64,000 nucleotides of DNA from the NCBI RefSeq assembly GCF_027409185.1, contig NC_084467.1, forward strand, positions 87,800,501 through 87,864,500, read 5' to 3'. The notes beneath the pieces are model-generated. The model was given only the letters and a program-made list of their open reading frames with translations, was not told the origin of the DNA and did no database searches. The stretch comes from Cynocephalus volans. Taxonomy: Eukaryota > Chordata > Mammalia > Dermoptera > Cynocephalidae. The translations under genes and the position numbers were made by a program. Of the stretch, positions 23,172 through 34,595 are shown piece by piece (positions within the stretch are counted from its first letter, which is position 1; each line of letters opens with the position of its first letter).

Positions 23172-24709
23172 GTATATGAGAAATCTGCACTCACGGCATG
23201 TTCTCAATTTTAGATTTTACAATATCAAATATTCACAACTAGCTATGACATCTTATGCTTCCAGGTTAAGCAGTGGACCATTTTACAAATTTCCATGAGA
23301 TATATGAGTCACTTGCATAGGGAAGAATAATGAGATTATTCCATGTATTTTATTTCCTAGCAAGCTATGAGAGGACAAGGACGATAAAGTCCTGAAGGAT
23401 ACAAGAAACCCTTAAAAGCAAAGCTTCCCTGGTGAAAAATATCTCTCCCAACATGTTCCATCCAGTAGGCATTCTTTTGTGTTACTAAGATCTTTTTTTG
23501 AAAATGAAAATATTCCCCTTGGGAAGCTGAGGCATTACTTACCCCCATGGGTAATGATTTTCATAAAACTAATACTTTGAAGCCTCTGGAAAAATGAAAG
23601 TTTGTATTAGGGCAGAGAGGAAACCTTTGAATTTTAGAGTAGAAGGAGAAGCTACTCCCCAGCTGCAGATTGCAGTCATTCACTCGCTCAACAAATATTT
23701 AGTGAATACCTACTATGTTCCAAGCTCAGTGAGTCCCACAATAGGTATTCACTTAGTATATCACGTTAGGGAATTAAACGTAGAAGCGTAAAGCAGAGGA
23801 GTGAGACAGGCTGCGTGTGGATGAGTTTTAGTTGGGTAGTCATGGAAGGCCAAGAACCATCAGACTATAGAAGAGATGTGACATGCAGGACGGGATCAGA
23901 AAGGAAGGTGGGAGGACACAGCAAAACCATGCATTGCCACTTCGTAATTTTGCCCAGAATCCTATTAGCTTCACCTTGTTGATTTAAATTCCAGCCATAG
24001 GAATCTTGCCTGGGTTATGAAGAGATCTCAGCTTTCCCAAAAATAGCCAGTCTAGTTGCTTCAGTACTATTGATATTGCTTTATTTTTAGCCCTTCCTCT
24101 ACCTGAAAAGGGGAATGAAAACAAAAAGAAACATAAGGCAAAAAAAAAAGGACTGCGATTCTAAACTTCTCCTTCCCTCTTCAATAGCAGTTCTACATTT
24201 AAAGAATCTCCTTTGAGAAAACTTGAGAACACTTCTCTGTAATTTCCACAGGCTGCTGGCCTGTGCAACAAGGATATAACTTAATAAAATATACTGTGCG
24301 AGGCATTTTACCTACTGCAATACATAGTGCAACGTATTCCTCCTAACTAGAAGAGATTGATGCCTCCCATTGAGTGTAGATGCAAAAGAGTGTAAATCTG
24401 TCTTGTTGGATTTATTTATCAGAAAGAGGATATCTTTTGATTGCCCAGTGAAAACTTTCACTATTCGGGACCATCAGCTTCTCTTCAGTCCTTCCCATTA
24501 TTTCAGTAATTTCATACACTCCTACATAAAAATCCATGTTATTACACAGTTGGTGGTTATATAATTAGTTAGTAAAATCAGAAATATTAAAAATAGACAT
24601 CTCACATAAAAGAATGTCAAAGGGTATTCTTAATACAAAAATAAGAAAGCAGGCTAATTTATAAAAGAAAAGGTTAACTAAATCAAAGATCAAATTTGTC
24701 TCTTAACAG
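23172..24709 (+). other. PALMD intron, 1.5 kb, with possible alternative terminal exon
   Basis: Most of it is unassigned unique sequence. An L2-like fragment lies near 23,675-23,765 (CTCAACAAATATTTAGTGAA). The only structured part is 24,091-24,290: an exon-like in-frame segment followed by AATAAA, listed separately. Confidence 0.7.
24091..24164 (+). CDS. Candidate alternative 3'-terminal PALMD exon (basic tail)
   Basis: A T-rich acceptor (ttgctttatttttag) precedes 74 nt that continue the PALMD frame from the G at 23171. It reads Ala, then LPLPEKGNENKKKHKAKKKG, then LRF and a TAA stop. AATAAA lies 119 bp after the stop (24283-24288). The product would be a short palmdelphin holding only the coiled coil, with a Lys-rich tail resembling a nuclear localisation signal. 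I do not know of such an isoform. Chance is possible for 24 codons, and the A-run could be retroposon debris. Confidence 0.3.
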
Positions 24710-25804
24710 CTTTGTATGCTATGGAAATCAAAGTTGAAAAAGACTTGAAGACTGGAGAAAGTACAGTTCTGTCTTCAATACCCCTCCCATCGGATGACTT
24801 TAAAGGTACAGGAATAAAAGTTTATGATGACGGGCAAAAGTCAGTGTATGCAGTGAGCTCTAATCACAGTGCAGCATACAACGGCACCGATGGCCTGGCA
24901 CCAGTCGAAGTAGAAGACCTTTTAAGACAAGCTTCAGAGAGAAGCTCTAAGTCCCCCACAGAGTATCATGAGCCTGTATATGCCAATCCGTTTTGCAGGC
25001 CTACAACCCCACAGAGAGAAAAGCTAACCCCTGGACCAAACTTTCAAGAAAGGGTAAAGATTAAGGCTAATGGACTGGGCAATGATGGAAATAAATCCAT
25101 ACACAATATGGACAACGGACCTTCAGAGGAACAGGGCAACAACGTCAATCACACCAGTCCCATTCGGCCAATACCTTATCCCAGGTCAACGAATCAACAA
25201 GCAGAAGAGACTCTCCCCACCCCACAAAAGAGGCTGATGAGTCCTTGGGAAGAATCCAATGTCATGCAGGACAAATATGCGCCCTCTCCAAAGGCAAGAC
25301 TGAGCCCCAGGGAAACAACAGTTGGGAAGTCAGAACACCAAGGTTCTCCGCCCACGTGCCAGGATGAGGAAGATGTTAGATACAATATCGTTCATTCCCT
25401 GCCTGCTGACATGGATGGTACAGAACCTGTGACAATGATTTTCATGGGATATCAGCAGGCAGAAGACAGTGAAGAAGAAAAGAGGCTTCTGACAGGGTAC
25501 GATGGGATCATCCATGCTGAGCTGGTTGTGATTGATGAGGAGGAGGAGGAGGGTGAAGGAGAAGCTGAGAAGCCGTCCTACCACCCAGTAGCTCCCCACA
25601 GTCAGGTGTACCAGCCAGCCAAACCAACACCACTTCCTAGAAAGAGATCAGAAGTTAGTCCCCATGAAAACACAAACCATAAATCTCCTCACAAGAACTC
25701 CATATCTCTGAAAGAGCAAGAAGCAAGCTTAGGCAGCCCTGTTCACCATTCTCCGCTTGATGTTCAGATACCTGGAGATGGGACTGAGGATCCATCTTTA
25801 ACAG
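24710..25804 (+). CDS. PALMD: PALMD large penultimate coding exon
   Basis: The acceptor is tctcttaacag and the donor is GTAATA after ACAG. The 1,095 nt encode about 365 residues, ALYAMEIKVEKDLKTGE... to ...EDPSLT. They include a YHEPVYANPF tyrosine-rich motif, Ser/Pro-rich segments, and the paralemmin-family block MIFMGYQQAEDSEEEK... ending GIIHAELVVIDEEEEEGEG. A KPTPLPRKRS proline/basic motif and a Ser/Pro/His-rich C-terminal part follow. Relative to the human protein I recall, one acidic residue is missing near QDEEDV. The ATG at 24721 is internal; the open frame continues upstream to the acceptor. Confidence 0.97.
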
Positions 25805-25848
25805 GTAATAAAAATGAAAAGGCATGCCACTGCTGTTTAGTCATGTGA
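25805..25848 (+). CDS. PALMD: PALMD readthrough extension ending in CaaX box (candidate isoform)
   Basis: If the donor at 25805 is not used, the frame continues for 14 codons: GNKNEKACHCCLVM, then TGA. The end C-L-V-M fits a CaaX prenylation motif, with Met last as favoured for farnesylation. The two upstream cysteines (C-H-C-C) could be palmitoylated. Paralemmin-1 ends in the same type of Cys cluster plus CaaX, whereas palmdelphin is usually described as lacking one. AATAAA at 25998-26003 with GU-rich sequence after it could end the transcript. The sequence is clear; expression is inference. Confidence 0.55.
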
Positions 25849-25997
25849 CAATCTCTTTGCGTGAACAAACCCTCTTGCTTTCAGCTTCTTTGACCACCTC
25901 ATAAACTAACACACACAGGTTTCTTTATTAATGCTGATCTGAATTATTATAAGCACAGTAAAGTAATTAAGTCACTTTGAAAGATAAAGAAAATGAA

Positions 25998-26003
25998 AAT
26001 AAA
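25998..26003 (+). promoter_or_regulatory. Candidate intronic poly(A) signal
   Basis: A canonical AATAAA is followed within 15-85 bp by GT-rich stretches (GTTTGCTTTGTGTG and GGTGGTGCTGTGTGTG). It could polyadenylate the CaaX-form readthrough transcript. Confidence 0.5.
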
Positions 26004-26139
26004 GTTTGCTTTGTGTGGGCATCGCATTGATTGACCTTAGTAACTTGAAATTTGTCTTCTGTCATGAGGTGGTGCTGTGTGTGAATATATTGGGGTCACT
26101 AATATGTTGGATTATCAATAACTTATCTTTTCCCACCAG

Positions 26140-26198
26140 AACCTGATGACAGCTACTTGTTTGTGCCTCTCTGTGATTTAGACTTCCTACATAAGTGA
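26140..26198 (+). CDS. Second candidate alternative terminal exon of PALMD
   Basis: A good acceptor (tatcttttcccaccag) is followed by a frame that continues from 25804: Glu, PDDSYLFVPLCDLDFLHK and TGA. AATAAA occurs at 26592-26597 and 26736-26741. An open stretch of 18 codons is common by chance, so this is weak. The pyrimidine tract is the main reason to list it. Confidence 0.2.
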
Positions 26199-29100
26199 AC
26201 AGATTGCCTTCAGTTCACAAGAAAATACAAGAAACAAATTTTATTTTCAAAATATTTTATTACTTTGCTATATCTTATTTCTCTATACTTTTATAGTTTT
26301 ACTGACTTTATTTCCTTAAATTTTCTACATTTTAAAATATATTGTCAGTTTATCTTATATCATCTATAACATTTAGCTTTGCACAGTGTTCTCCAACTTA
26401 GTATGTTTATTTTTTCTATTTTCTATATATTTCGCATTTCTTGTTCTCTATAAAGATTTTTATAGCTTTATAGCTATTTTAGCATTGAATGCAAAATAAC
26501 TTTAACACTTTTTCGTTCAAAAGTGAGAGCTCCTCAATTTTAGATTTCTTGTTATTACTTAAATATTATATTCTAGTTATCATTTATAAAGAATAAACAA
26601 GAACCTAACAAAACCAAGTATAATATCTGTACTTACCTTGGCTAAAGATGTAAATTACCAAAACATACAAGTTCCACATGTTTGAAAGGGTTAGTAATTT
26701 TAAATGTCTGTAATGGGAGAATTCTTGTTAAAAGCAATAAATATTAAGTACCAGCTAATTCATCAGCAGAACCTGACAGTTGTATAGAAATGTGATAGTA
26801 TCTGCACAAATTAAGAATGTTTCTTCCTCTGCATACCATAAACCCAATCTTGGGTTGCCAATAATAAAATAAAATGGATCCTCTTTTATTTTTTTAAGTA
26901 GTTAAATTAGGCATGCCAACTGTAAATATGATTATCTGAACTTTTAACCTCTTGGGAAGTATACATGTATATCTTCCTCCATCAGAGCTGAGTGATATAT
27001 CTCCACAGTGAAAGTTTCTTCCCATTTTGAGAATGAGCTTTGTATCCTTATCAAATGTTGCATCATAAACTTGTTTTACAAACAACAACACAGAAACTTA
27101 GAAAAGAGAAACACCCTGTTTACAGTCAACAGCGGTGATATTAACCACTATAAAAGCTCCCTTTTTAGAACTTGGCGAGTTCTTCCTGAACTCCCTTGTT
27201 TCTTCTCCCCTAACCATTTACCCCATGGAAAATTAAAGGAAGTGACTAATGTTTCCAGACAACACTAATCATGCCGCTGAACTAAAATAATGAAAACAGG
27301 AAAGCCTATTCCAGACAAAGTAACACTACAAAGTTCTGTACTATCGATCAAAGTATCTTATAAACAGAATGCTCCAAATTCCTTGCCTTCCATCATGATA
27401 TTGTTTTACATTCCTGTTTTCCAATTCAGCACAGGGATTACAGAGCTGATATGTTTTTTTTTATATGGGTCTCATAGATAAGTAAATCATATTATCATAT
27501 GCCATCAGGGGCCATTCATATACATAGAATACAGTCACCTACGCATTTCAATTTCACAAGCACCAAGAAAATTGAGCATCTCCCCACACCTTCCCTCCAA
27601 AAGTGCTTATGATACTTGAAAACTCACCATTTCAATCAACTCTTTTATTTATGGTATAGGTCCCCTATTAAATATAAACAGTCATAGTGGGCATAATGAT
27701 CAAATGTTGTTAGTCTCTTTTCCCTTGGTCTAAATATGGTTATCAAAGCCTTATCTAAGAGCAATTTTTAATGTGGAAAACAGCATTGAAGGAGGAAGAA
27801 AGATAGAAAAAGATGGAGCCTGGAGATCCTAAAGACAAGATTTTTTTTAGTCAAAATTTTAAACAGGGTAAGACATGGTAGGAAAATTTAGGCAATGTTA
27901 TATTCATCTACTAATGTAAATACAACACGTTATGTTCTAAGGTATAGCTCAGTGCCAGACATTTCCTCCATGGTGTGAGCCAGCATGCTCTTCCTGGGAG
28001 CCCACTTCTACCCCCATCAGCTAGGCAGCTGGCTTTCTTTGGTAGTCGTCACCAACCTACTCTGGTACTTCTAGCTCTATTCTGCCCTCTTAGATATGTC
28101 AGTGGCATTTCAGGATGAGGAGGTTGGGGAACTCAGCTCTGGGCTATTTACATACTGTTAGTGTAGAAATTGCCAACCTGTGGCAGCATCTGAATTGCTA
28201 TGAAGAGAGGAGGCAGGGATCAGAGAAGAGCAGGAAAAGAGGAGTTAGAGGAGAGCTGCTGGCACAGGTGTTTTTGGCTGCTAGCTAAAGGGGCCTTCCA
28301 TTGCCGACACGTTCCGGCCCCACAAATTTACCTGGAACTCACAGAATCTACTTGCCATAGGCTTGAAGAAAGGAGAGAAACAAAGGCAGATGCTAACAAA
28401 CCTCAATGAATGTCCATGGTAAACAGCATGGGCCTGATTCGTGGAGTCTCAAGGTGAGGAGTAACTGCAGGGAAGAGGACTTTGCCCCTGCCTTAAAAAA
28501 CACCTTTAAAAAGTCCCTTACCCCAGTTCTCTTTTTTCGGTATGGGTAATGTCGAGGTCCATAAAATCCAAGAGTGGAAAATTCGTAAAGCTTTGCCTTC
28601 TGCCTTCTGTTCACCTCCTGCTGTGGAACTGCAGTCCCCTCACCATCCAACAGCTCCCAGCGATAAAGTCCATCCTGCTTCCTACAGAGTAAAGTAAATT
28701 GTCTTAGCCAGTCCTAAATTCAAGAGAATATTCTTGGCCCTACCATTAAAAATGATCATTTCTCTTAAAGTTTTAAGGGAAATATTGCTTTTTAACTTCA
28801 TTGAAATGAGAATATTTTACCTAAGTGGAGTGACAATAAAAATGACCATTTGTTAAAGTATTGGGTCCCCATTCCTCCTCATATTTGTGCTCAGGTCTTC
28901 TTAAAGATAGAGTCATTTCCTTTTTTAATAGATAACTAATATACGGCATAGAAATGAGAGAACATGTCTTCCCTCTGATTTTTTCATTAAACAAAATTGT
29001 GCAATCAGTTAAATAGCTGGTTCTTGGGCTATATTACACATGAATGTAATATTAGATCATGTAATATTAGATCATAACTATAATCATTAGATTAGTGCCT

Positions 29101-29851
29101 TGAAAGCATCTTTCAACTTTTGGAACATGACTGAAGCAGCTATACTCTAAAATTCTAAATACTAAGGGCATGATAACCAAATACCAAAGGAATGTTATAA
29201 ATTCTAAATTTACATTTTTAAAAATGCTTTCTACATCCAATGTATCAATAGCCTTAAAATATACTCAAAAAAGATATTTTGCCACTTGAAAGCGTACTTA
29301 TTTCTTGACAAAGACATTTTATAATCTCTCCAACTCTTAATTCCTGGTGCACATTGTTTTATTCATCAAGCATTTTGTTTTCATCACTGTATATCCAAAG
29401 GCTAGAGTTTCTTTGGACTACCAGGTTTAATGACCTAAAGGATAACCCAATTATGAAGGAGAGTTTGGGTCGATACCTTTTTTTCCCAGTGGTACATATC
29501 TCAGAAATATACACAAAACATAGTCATTGACCTACAGGAATGTGTATCTATGGCTAATAGTGAAATTGTGCACTAATATTATATTTAATGAACTTGTACT
29601 GTTTGCTCTACTAATTTTTCTAATCTTTATAGAAATAGGCTCCTTCTAGTTCTGAACCTACTTCTGCCCTAAGTTAACCATAGCTTATTATTTCTACTAT
29701 CTTTTTGTGCTACTAAAACAATGCTTACATGGTTGGATAAAACCCTCTGAGGTATGTTCTAACTTTCCTGCATTCTATGAAATGCTCATTTAGAGTAAAA
29801 ATTAGGACTTATTTTTATAACTCTCTCTATTCTTTTTCCTTTAATTTGCAG
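26199..29851 (+). other. PALMD last intron, remainder
   Basis: This is A/T-rich sequence without recognised exons of PALMD. The only unusual content is an antisense protein-like open segment at about 28,518-28,684, listed separately. No young SINE or L1 insertion was seen. Confidence 0.6.
28518..28684 (-). other. Unrecognised antisense exon-like open segment
   Basis: On the - strand an AG (ctttactctgtag) is followed by an open frame that reads KQDGLYRWELLDGEGTAVPQ and on through a charged stretch to LGFYGPRHYPYRKKRTG. It ends beside a GTAAGG donor-like site. Composition is protein-like. I do not recognise a family. It could be a lost exon, a retrocopy piece, or an old LTR or transposon that happens to be open. 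No partner exon is visible. Confidence 0.2.
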
Positions 29852-29895
29852 CTTTAAGGATGAGAATGGCAAAGCTGGGGAAAAAAGTGATCTGA
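29852..29895 (+). CDS. PALMD: PALMD last coding exon
   Basis: The acceptor is ttaatttgcag. CT completes the Ala codon opened at 25804, then LRMRMAKLGKKVI and TGA. This is the usual basic palmdelphin C terminus, which lacks a CaaX box. The 3' UTR follows. Confidence 0.96.
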
Positions 29896-30210
29896 GAGGT
29901 GTACCAACCCACATAAACATCCACTGAAGAAGAAACTAAGAAACGTTTGCAAATTTCTCTTCTGGATATTTTTTGTTTCCTTTTTCTGAAGTTCAAAAAA
30001 TTATAATTTCCCATATTAAGCCATGTGAATAAGTAGTAGTCATTATTTGTGAAGAATTCCAAAAAAGCTTGGTGAAATGAATGCTTAACTTTTCCTATTA
30101 CTTGACATGATTCAGTGGGGAAAAAACCAGCATATTTTTATTGTATTGATACCAAAGCATTTCTAATAAGAGCTTGTTAAGTTTAAGAATAAAGTTATTT
30201 AAAATATCCT
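29896..30210 (+). other. PALMD: PALMD 3' UTR
   Basis: About 315 nt of A/T-rich sequence. AATAAA at 30188-30193 is followed by a GT-bearing region (GACTATGTTGTATT). The end coordinate is an estimate. A second AATAAA at 30255-30260 could give a slightly longer end. Confidence 0.65.
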
Positions 30211-32429
30211 GACTATGTTGTATTAACTGACATTGTAATTTTGCTAATACAAAGAATAAAAGACCATAGGAAGCCATTGCACCTCATCACAGAAATATTC
30301 ATCATCAACTCTGACAAGTGAACATATCATCCCAAATTAATAAAGCCTTAAGACAACTACATCCTCCTGCTAAGGACCAGTTCAATGGGTTTGGTAGAGA
30401 CTTTAAACCCTTGCACATGTCTGAAAAGTGCAGGCAACAATTATCCTCATATTTTAAGACTGGGTTTGGATTGTCTTGACACTGCACATGATTTTACAGA
30501 TGACGACTGACACGTTCGTTCTTCTTAACTTATCATCCTTCCTTTCACTTAGTTCAGTGTGAACCCCGTGGTGCAATGACTGATTATGACCGAAGGGTGC
30601 TGGATGGAGGACTTACCATAGGTCAAAAAGCACAAATTGGGTCTAATGCTTGACTGATTCTTGTGAGCAAATTAGAATCTTAATAGTAAAACTAATAACA
30701 GTATTGATGCTCAATTCTGTACCCCACAAATATATACAATCAATAAAAACAAACAAAACTAATAAGAATGTGTACAGCATGTCATTCCTAAGTATTCTTG
30801 CCAAGATGCTAAATCCTGATTTGAAAATGAACACTCCCGTGCCAATCAATTCTCCCCTGCCCTGCCTTATTACATATACTACCCTCCATCCAAGACCCTG
30901 ACGATCCATGCCCATACAGCTTCCCCTGGATCATGCCAGCACGGATCACCCAGGTTCCCCAAGTCTCTCAGTGGGTAGTTTGTTTACTCCCGAGACAGAA
31001 ACTGAGTTTCCCTGCTGGTGCTATGCATGAAAACTCCTTATCTTAATTATTGGTCCAAAGGCTATGAGAGGTGAAAGAAGATCCTGAGGAGCACAAGCAT
31101 TAACCTGTGAAGGATCAACCTCAGCTGAGCTGTTTTGCAAAGGGCAGCTGTTCTCTGAGGGGGAGAGAGCTCCTTCTGCTGGCCTAGAATATTTTGGGAA
31201 AACTGGTCGTTCAAATTTCTGAGGGACTTTTAGCAAATCCCCCATTCCAGGTTTGAGAAACTCATTACTTTTCATGGCTCTGACTTTAGCATAAGTGACC
31301 TGTCAAATCTGCACATTCCTCTGCAGCCCAGCCACCCTTGTGATTGAAGCATGGGTTTTATTTTCAACCCAGTCTACCCTCTGGGTACAGAGACAGGACT
31401 CTCCAAACAAAGTCATGGAGCCTGTCTGGTTTTCTAGCATTCCCTGAGCTAATAGTTGGCTCACCTGGACCTAATTCTTTTTCTCCAAGGCTTCTAAGGC
31501 AGTTATCAAAAAGCATCCAACTTCACAGTACACGTCAGTACACGACAATACCTCTGCCCCTTTCATTTGAGTGCAGAGCTAGTATATAACCCAGCTCCTC
31601 CCTTTTCACCTGTTCTTCATCTCAATCCAGTGCAAGTGAGAGTCTTAGTAATTGTAATAGTACAGCCTGCCAAAATTTGTCACCATCCGCTTATCACACA
31701 GCCCTCATTGCCATCCGACCACTGAGTGGACAATCCATTTCCAGAATCCCATCCTGAGTGTCTATTTTCTAGGGCCACTCCTGGTTCCAAAGAGGAATGA
31801 AGCCTGAAATTAGGACTTAGGGTACAAGAGGTTTATTGGACAAGTGATCTCAGGAGCAAGAAGAAGGGTACAGGAAAGAATAGTCAATATAATGGTGCAT
31901 AATTCAGGTCAACATTCTAGGCAACGGGGACTCAATTCCACCAGAATCTCACAGAAAGCACCTAAAATTGTCTGTCTGAAGGAGAGGATGCTGGTGCATT
32001 TATCCACTGGCTCTGGTCTCTCACTGACTGAAGATTGCCCCGGGAGTGCAGACCCCCCCACTCTTCTGAGTTGCACTTACGCAAGGGTCACACAGGCTCT
32101 ATCACTTTGGAGAAGGCCCAGAGTGATAAGAAGAAAGAAGCACAGAACATGCTTCTGGAGGGATGGTGTCGTCATTACGTCTGCACTTAGTCGAACTCTC
32201 CACTACAACAGCACTGAAGAGATGGACCAAGGGAGTCTGACACAGGCACCGCTAGTGTCTGCAACACCAGCTGCATAACCAGCAACCTACCTCAGCCTGT
32301 TTCCCTATCTGTAAAATGGGGTAAATGTCTCATGCCTCACACAGTTATCTGAGGATCCGATTTTTCAAGTGTCCTGCCCATCATCAAGTTTGCCTGGGAT
32401 GCCGCACATTAAGGCTGACACCACTACAT
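30211..32429. other. Intergenic, mostly unassigned
   Basis: The region holds a MIR fragment (32,281-32,365) and an antisense 84-codon open frame (31,021-31,275). A stretch with a TATATAA box at about 31,581 and a run of open frames (31,844-32,278) look like an old LTR or other repeat. I could not name the family. No splice-consistent gene was found. Confidence 0.5.
32281..32365 (+). repeat. MIR fragment
   Basis: CCTCAGCCTGTTTCCCTATC, TGTAAAATGGGGTAAATG and CACACAGTTATCTGAGGAT are forward MIR landmarks. Confidence 0.75.
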
Positions 32430-34595
32430 CCTTCATCATTTTATATCTTGATATTTTCTATGTTTGGTGCTTATGTTTAGGTCAATGAGCCATTTCAAGT
32501 TATGTGGAGTAAGAGAAATAAGTAAAAATTTAGGAAAGAGTAAGTGAAGTAAGCATTAAGGGTGATTTTTTTCCAGAGATATTAGTTGTTCCAGCTCTAT
32601 TTGTTTAAAGTCTGTACTTTCCATATTGAATTACCTTGTTGCCTTTGCTAAAAATCAATTGGCCTTATAAGTGTGGGTCTATATATGGATTCTCTGTTCT
32701 GTTCCATTTATCTATATACAAGGGTACTTCAAAAAGTTCATGGAAAGATTCACGTTACCTTTTAATTCTGTCTTTCCATGAACTTTTTGAAGTACCTTCG
32801 TATTTCTCATGACAATACCACACTTTAGTTACGGTCATTAATACCGGAAATAATAAGTATTGGAATTGAGTAGGAAGAGTCCTCCAACCCTATCTTTTTC
32901 TTTTTTTAAAATAGACTTTAAGAACAGTTTTAAATTAACAGAAAATTTGTGAAGATATTACAAAGTTACCATAGAGCCCACACCCAGTTTCCCCTATTTT
33001 TAACTTCTTATATTAGTATGGGATATTTGTTACCGTGAATGAACCAGTAGTGATACACTATTATTAACTAAAGTCCCATAGTTTATTCCTTAGTTTTTAT
33101 TAATGTCCTTTTTCTGTTCCGCACTCTCATATAGAAAACCACATTGCTTTCAGTTGTCATTTTTCTTTTGGCTTCCTTTTTTCAGATTTTCCTTCTTTTG
33201 ATGACCTTGACAGTTGAAATTACAGCTGGCACTACAAGATGACCCAAGCTCATCCTGTATATTTCCTGCCCCAGTCTTAAAATCAGCAATTTCTTCATGG
33301 GTCTCTGATTTCTTTTATTGAAGAATGGTATAAAAACCAATTATCTGGGCACTAAGCATGCTCGTTTTGCCTTCTTTTTTGAAAATTGTTCTGACCATTT
33401 CAGGTCCATTGTCTTGCTATATGAATTTTAATCAGTTTGCCAGTCCTTTCAAATGAGCCTTGCTAGGATTTGATTGGGATTAAATTGAATTTATAGATCA
33501 ATTTAGGGAGAATTTTCGTCTTAATATTAATTTGCCAATCCATGCACATGACGTATCTCTCCATTCACATAGGTCTATTTTAACTTCTCTCAACAATATT
33601 TTGTAGTTTATAGTGCACAGATCTTGCACACCTTTCATTAAATATATTCCTAAGATTTTTATTATTTTAATACAGTTAAAACTGGAGTTGCTTTTTATTT
33701 TTTTTTTCCAGTTTTTCATTATCAGCATATAAAGTTAAAATTGTTTTCTGTACTGACTTCACATCCTACAACTCTGATAAATTCAATTAGTTCTAGTAGT
33801 TTTCATATATTATTTAGGATTTTCTACTTAATGGTCAGGTTTGTCTTTAAATACCAACTTTACTTCTTTCCCCAATCTTGCGATTTTTATTTCATTTTAT
33901 TGCCAGATTGCACTGACTAAGACTTCCAGTACAATGTTGACTATAAATGCATAGAGCAGACGTCCTTTGACTGGTTCCAATCTTCAGAGGGGAAATATTA
34001 TCTTTCGCTACTTAATAAAAGCATGATGTTAGCTGTAGACTTTTCATCAATGCACTTTTGAGGAGTTCCTATTCTTAGTTTGCCGAGTTTTTACCATAAA
34101 TGAGTTTTTCATTTTCTCAAATGCTTTCTGTACATCTATTGAGATGATCAGATGAGTTTTCTCCCTTATCCTGTAATATGGTGAGTTTCATTGATTGATA
34201 TTATGCCAACAGTGCCTTTTTGGATAAACCTCATTTGGTCATGATGTATGAGCATTACCCTTTGTGTAAGTTGTTGGATTTCATTTGCTAATATTTCATT
34301 AAGCATTTTTTTAAATTAAGGATTTTTATGTCTATGTTCATGAGGAATATAATCTGTAGTTTTCTTTTCATGTGACATCTTAGTCTGGTTTTAGTATCAG
34401 GATAATACTTGCCTCATAAAATTTGTTGGTTAGTGTTCTTTACTGCTCTATTTTCTGAAAAAGTTTGAGTACTTGATATTAGTTCTTTCTCAGATGTTCT
34501 TGAGGAATAATTAGTTCTTCCTCGAAAGTTCACTGGAATTCACCAGTGAAGCCACCCGGGGCTGGAGTTTGTTTTCTTTCTGGAAATGTTTTTAA
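32430..34595 (-). mobile_element. Old L1, ORF2 part (antisense), decayed
   Basis: Reverse-complement ORF2 landmarks include TATATGGATTCTCTGTTCTG, ATTGAATTTATAGATCAATT, CATTGATTGATATTATGCC and GTGAAGCCACCCGGGGCTGG. Frames are broken throughout. It carries the mariner MITE at 32,721-32,802. The preserved order shows one L1 copy in - orientation. Confidence 0.85.
32721..32802. mobile_element. Mariner-type MITE forming a near-perfect hairpin
   Basis: The arms 32723-32748 and 32771-32796 are perfectly inverted over 26 bp (GGTACTTCAAAAAGTTCATG and on to GGAAAGA), with a 22-nt loop. TA-containing flanks (tatataca / cgtatttc) are compatible with TA target duplication. It is inserted in L1 ORF2 sequence. 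No transposase is present. The element resembles known mammalian mariner-derived miniatures; the exact subfamily is uncertain. Confidence 0.8.

Larger units (their letters stand above)
1..30210 (+). other. PALMD: PALMD gene, 3' portion (all but the first coding codons)
   Basis: Seven exons with AG/GT boundaries and compatible phases spell a protein collinear with mammalian palmdelphin, a cytosolic paralemmin-family protein associated with membrane and cytoskeleton dynamics. The window holds 1,608 coding nt (535 residues plus stop). Adding the roughly 15 residues expected upstream gives about 550, against 551 that I recall for human. The N-terminal half is a charged coiled coil (exons 1-3 here). 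The large penultimate coding exon carries the family-conserved region with an acidic stretch and a proline-rich basic segment. Introns are about 5.3, 17.0, 0.13, 0.12, 1.5 and 4.0 kb. The promoter and first exons are outside the window. The 3' end is set by AATAAA at 30188-30193; a second one follows at 30255-30260. Confidence 0.95.

Noticed and set aside
24721..25848. A single-exon gene starting at an internal ATG
   Set aside because: The frame continues upstream to a splice acceptor at 24709 and matches PALMD in mid-protein.
31844..32278. 144-codon + strand open frame
   Set aside because: Composition is not protein-like, no family is recognised, and it lies between repeats; I treat it as chance.
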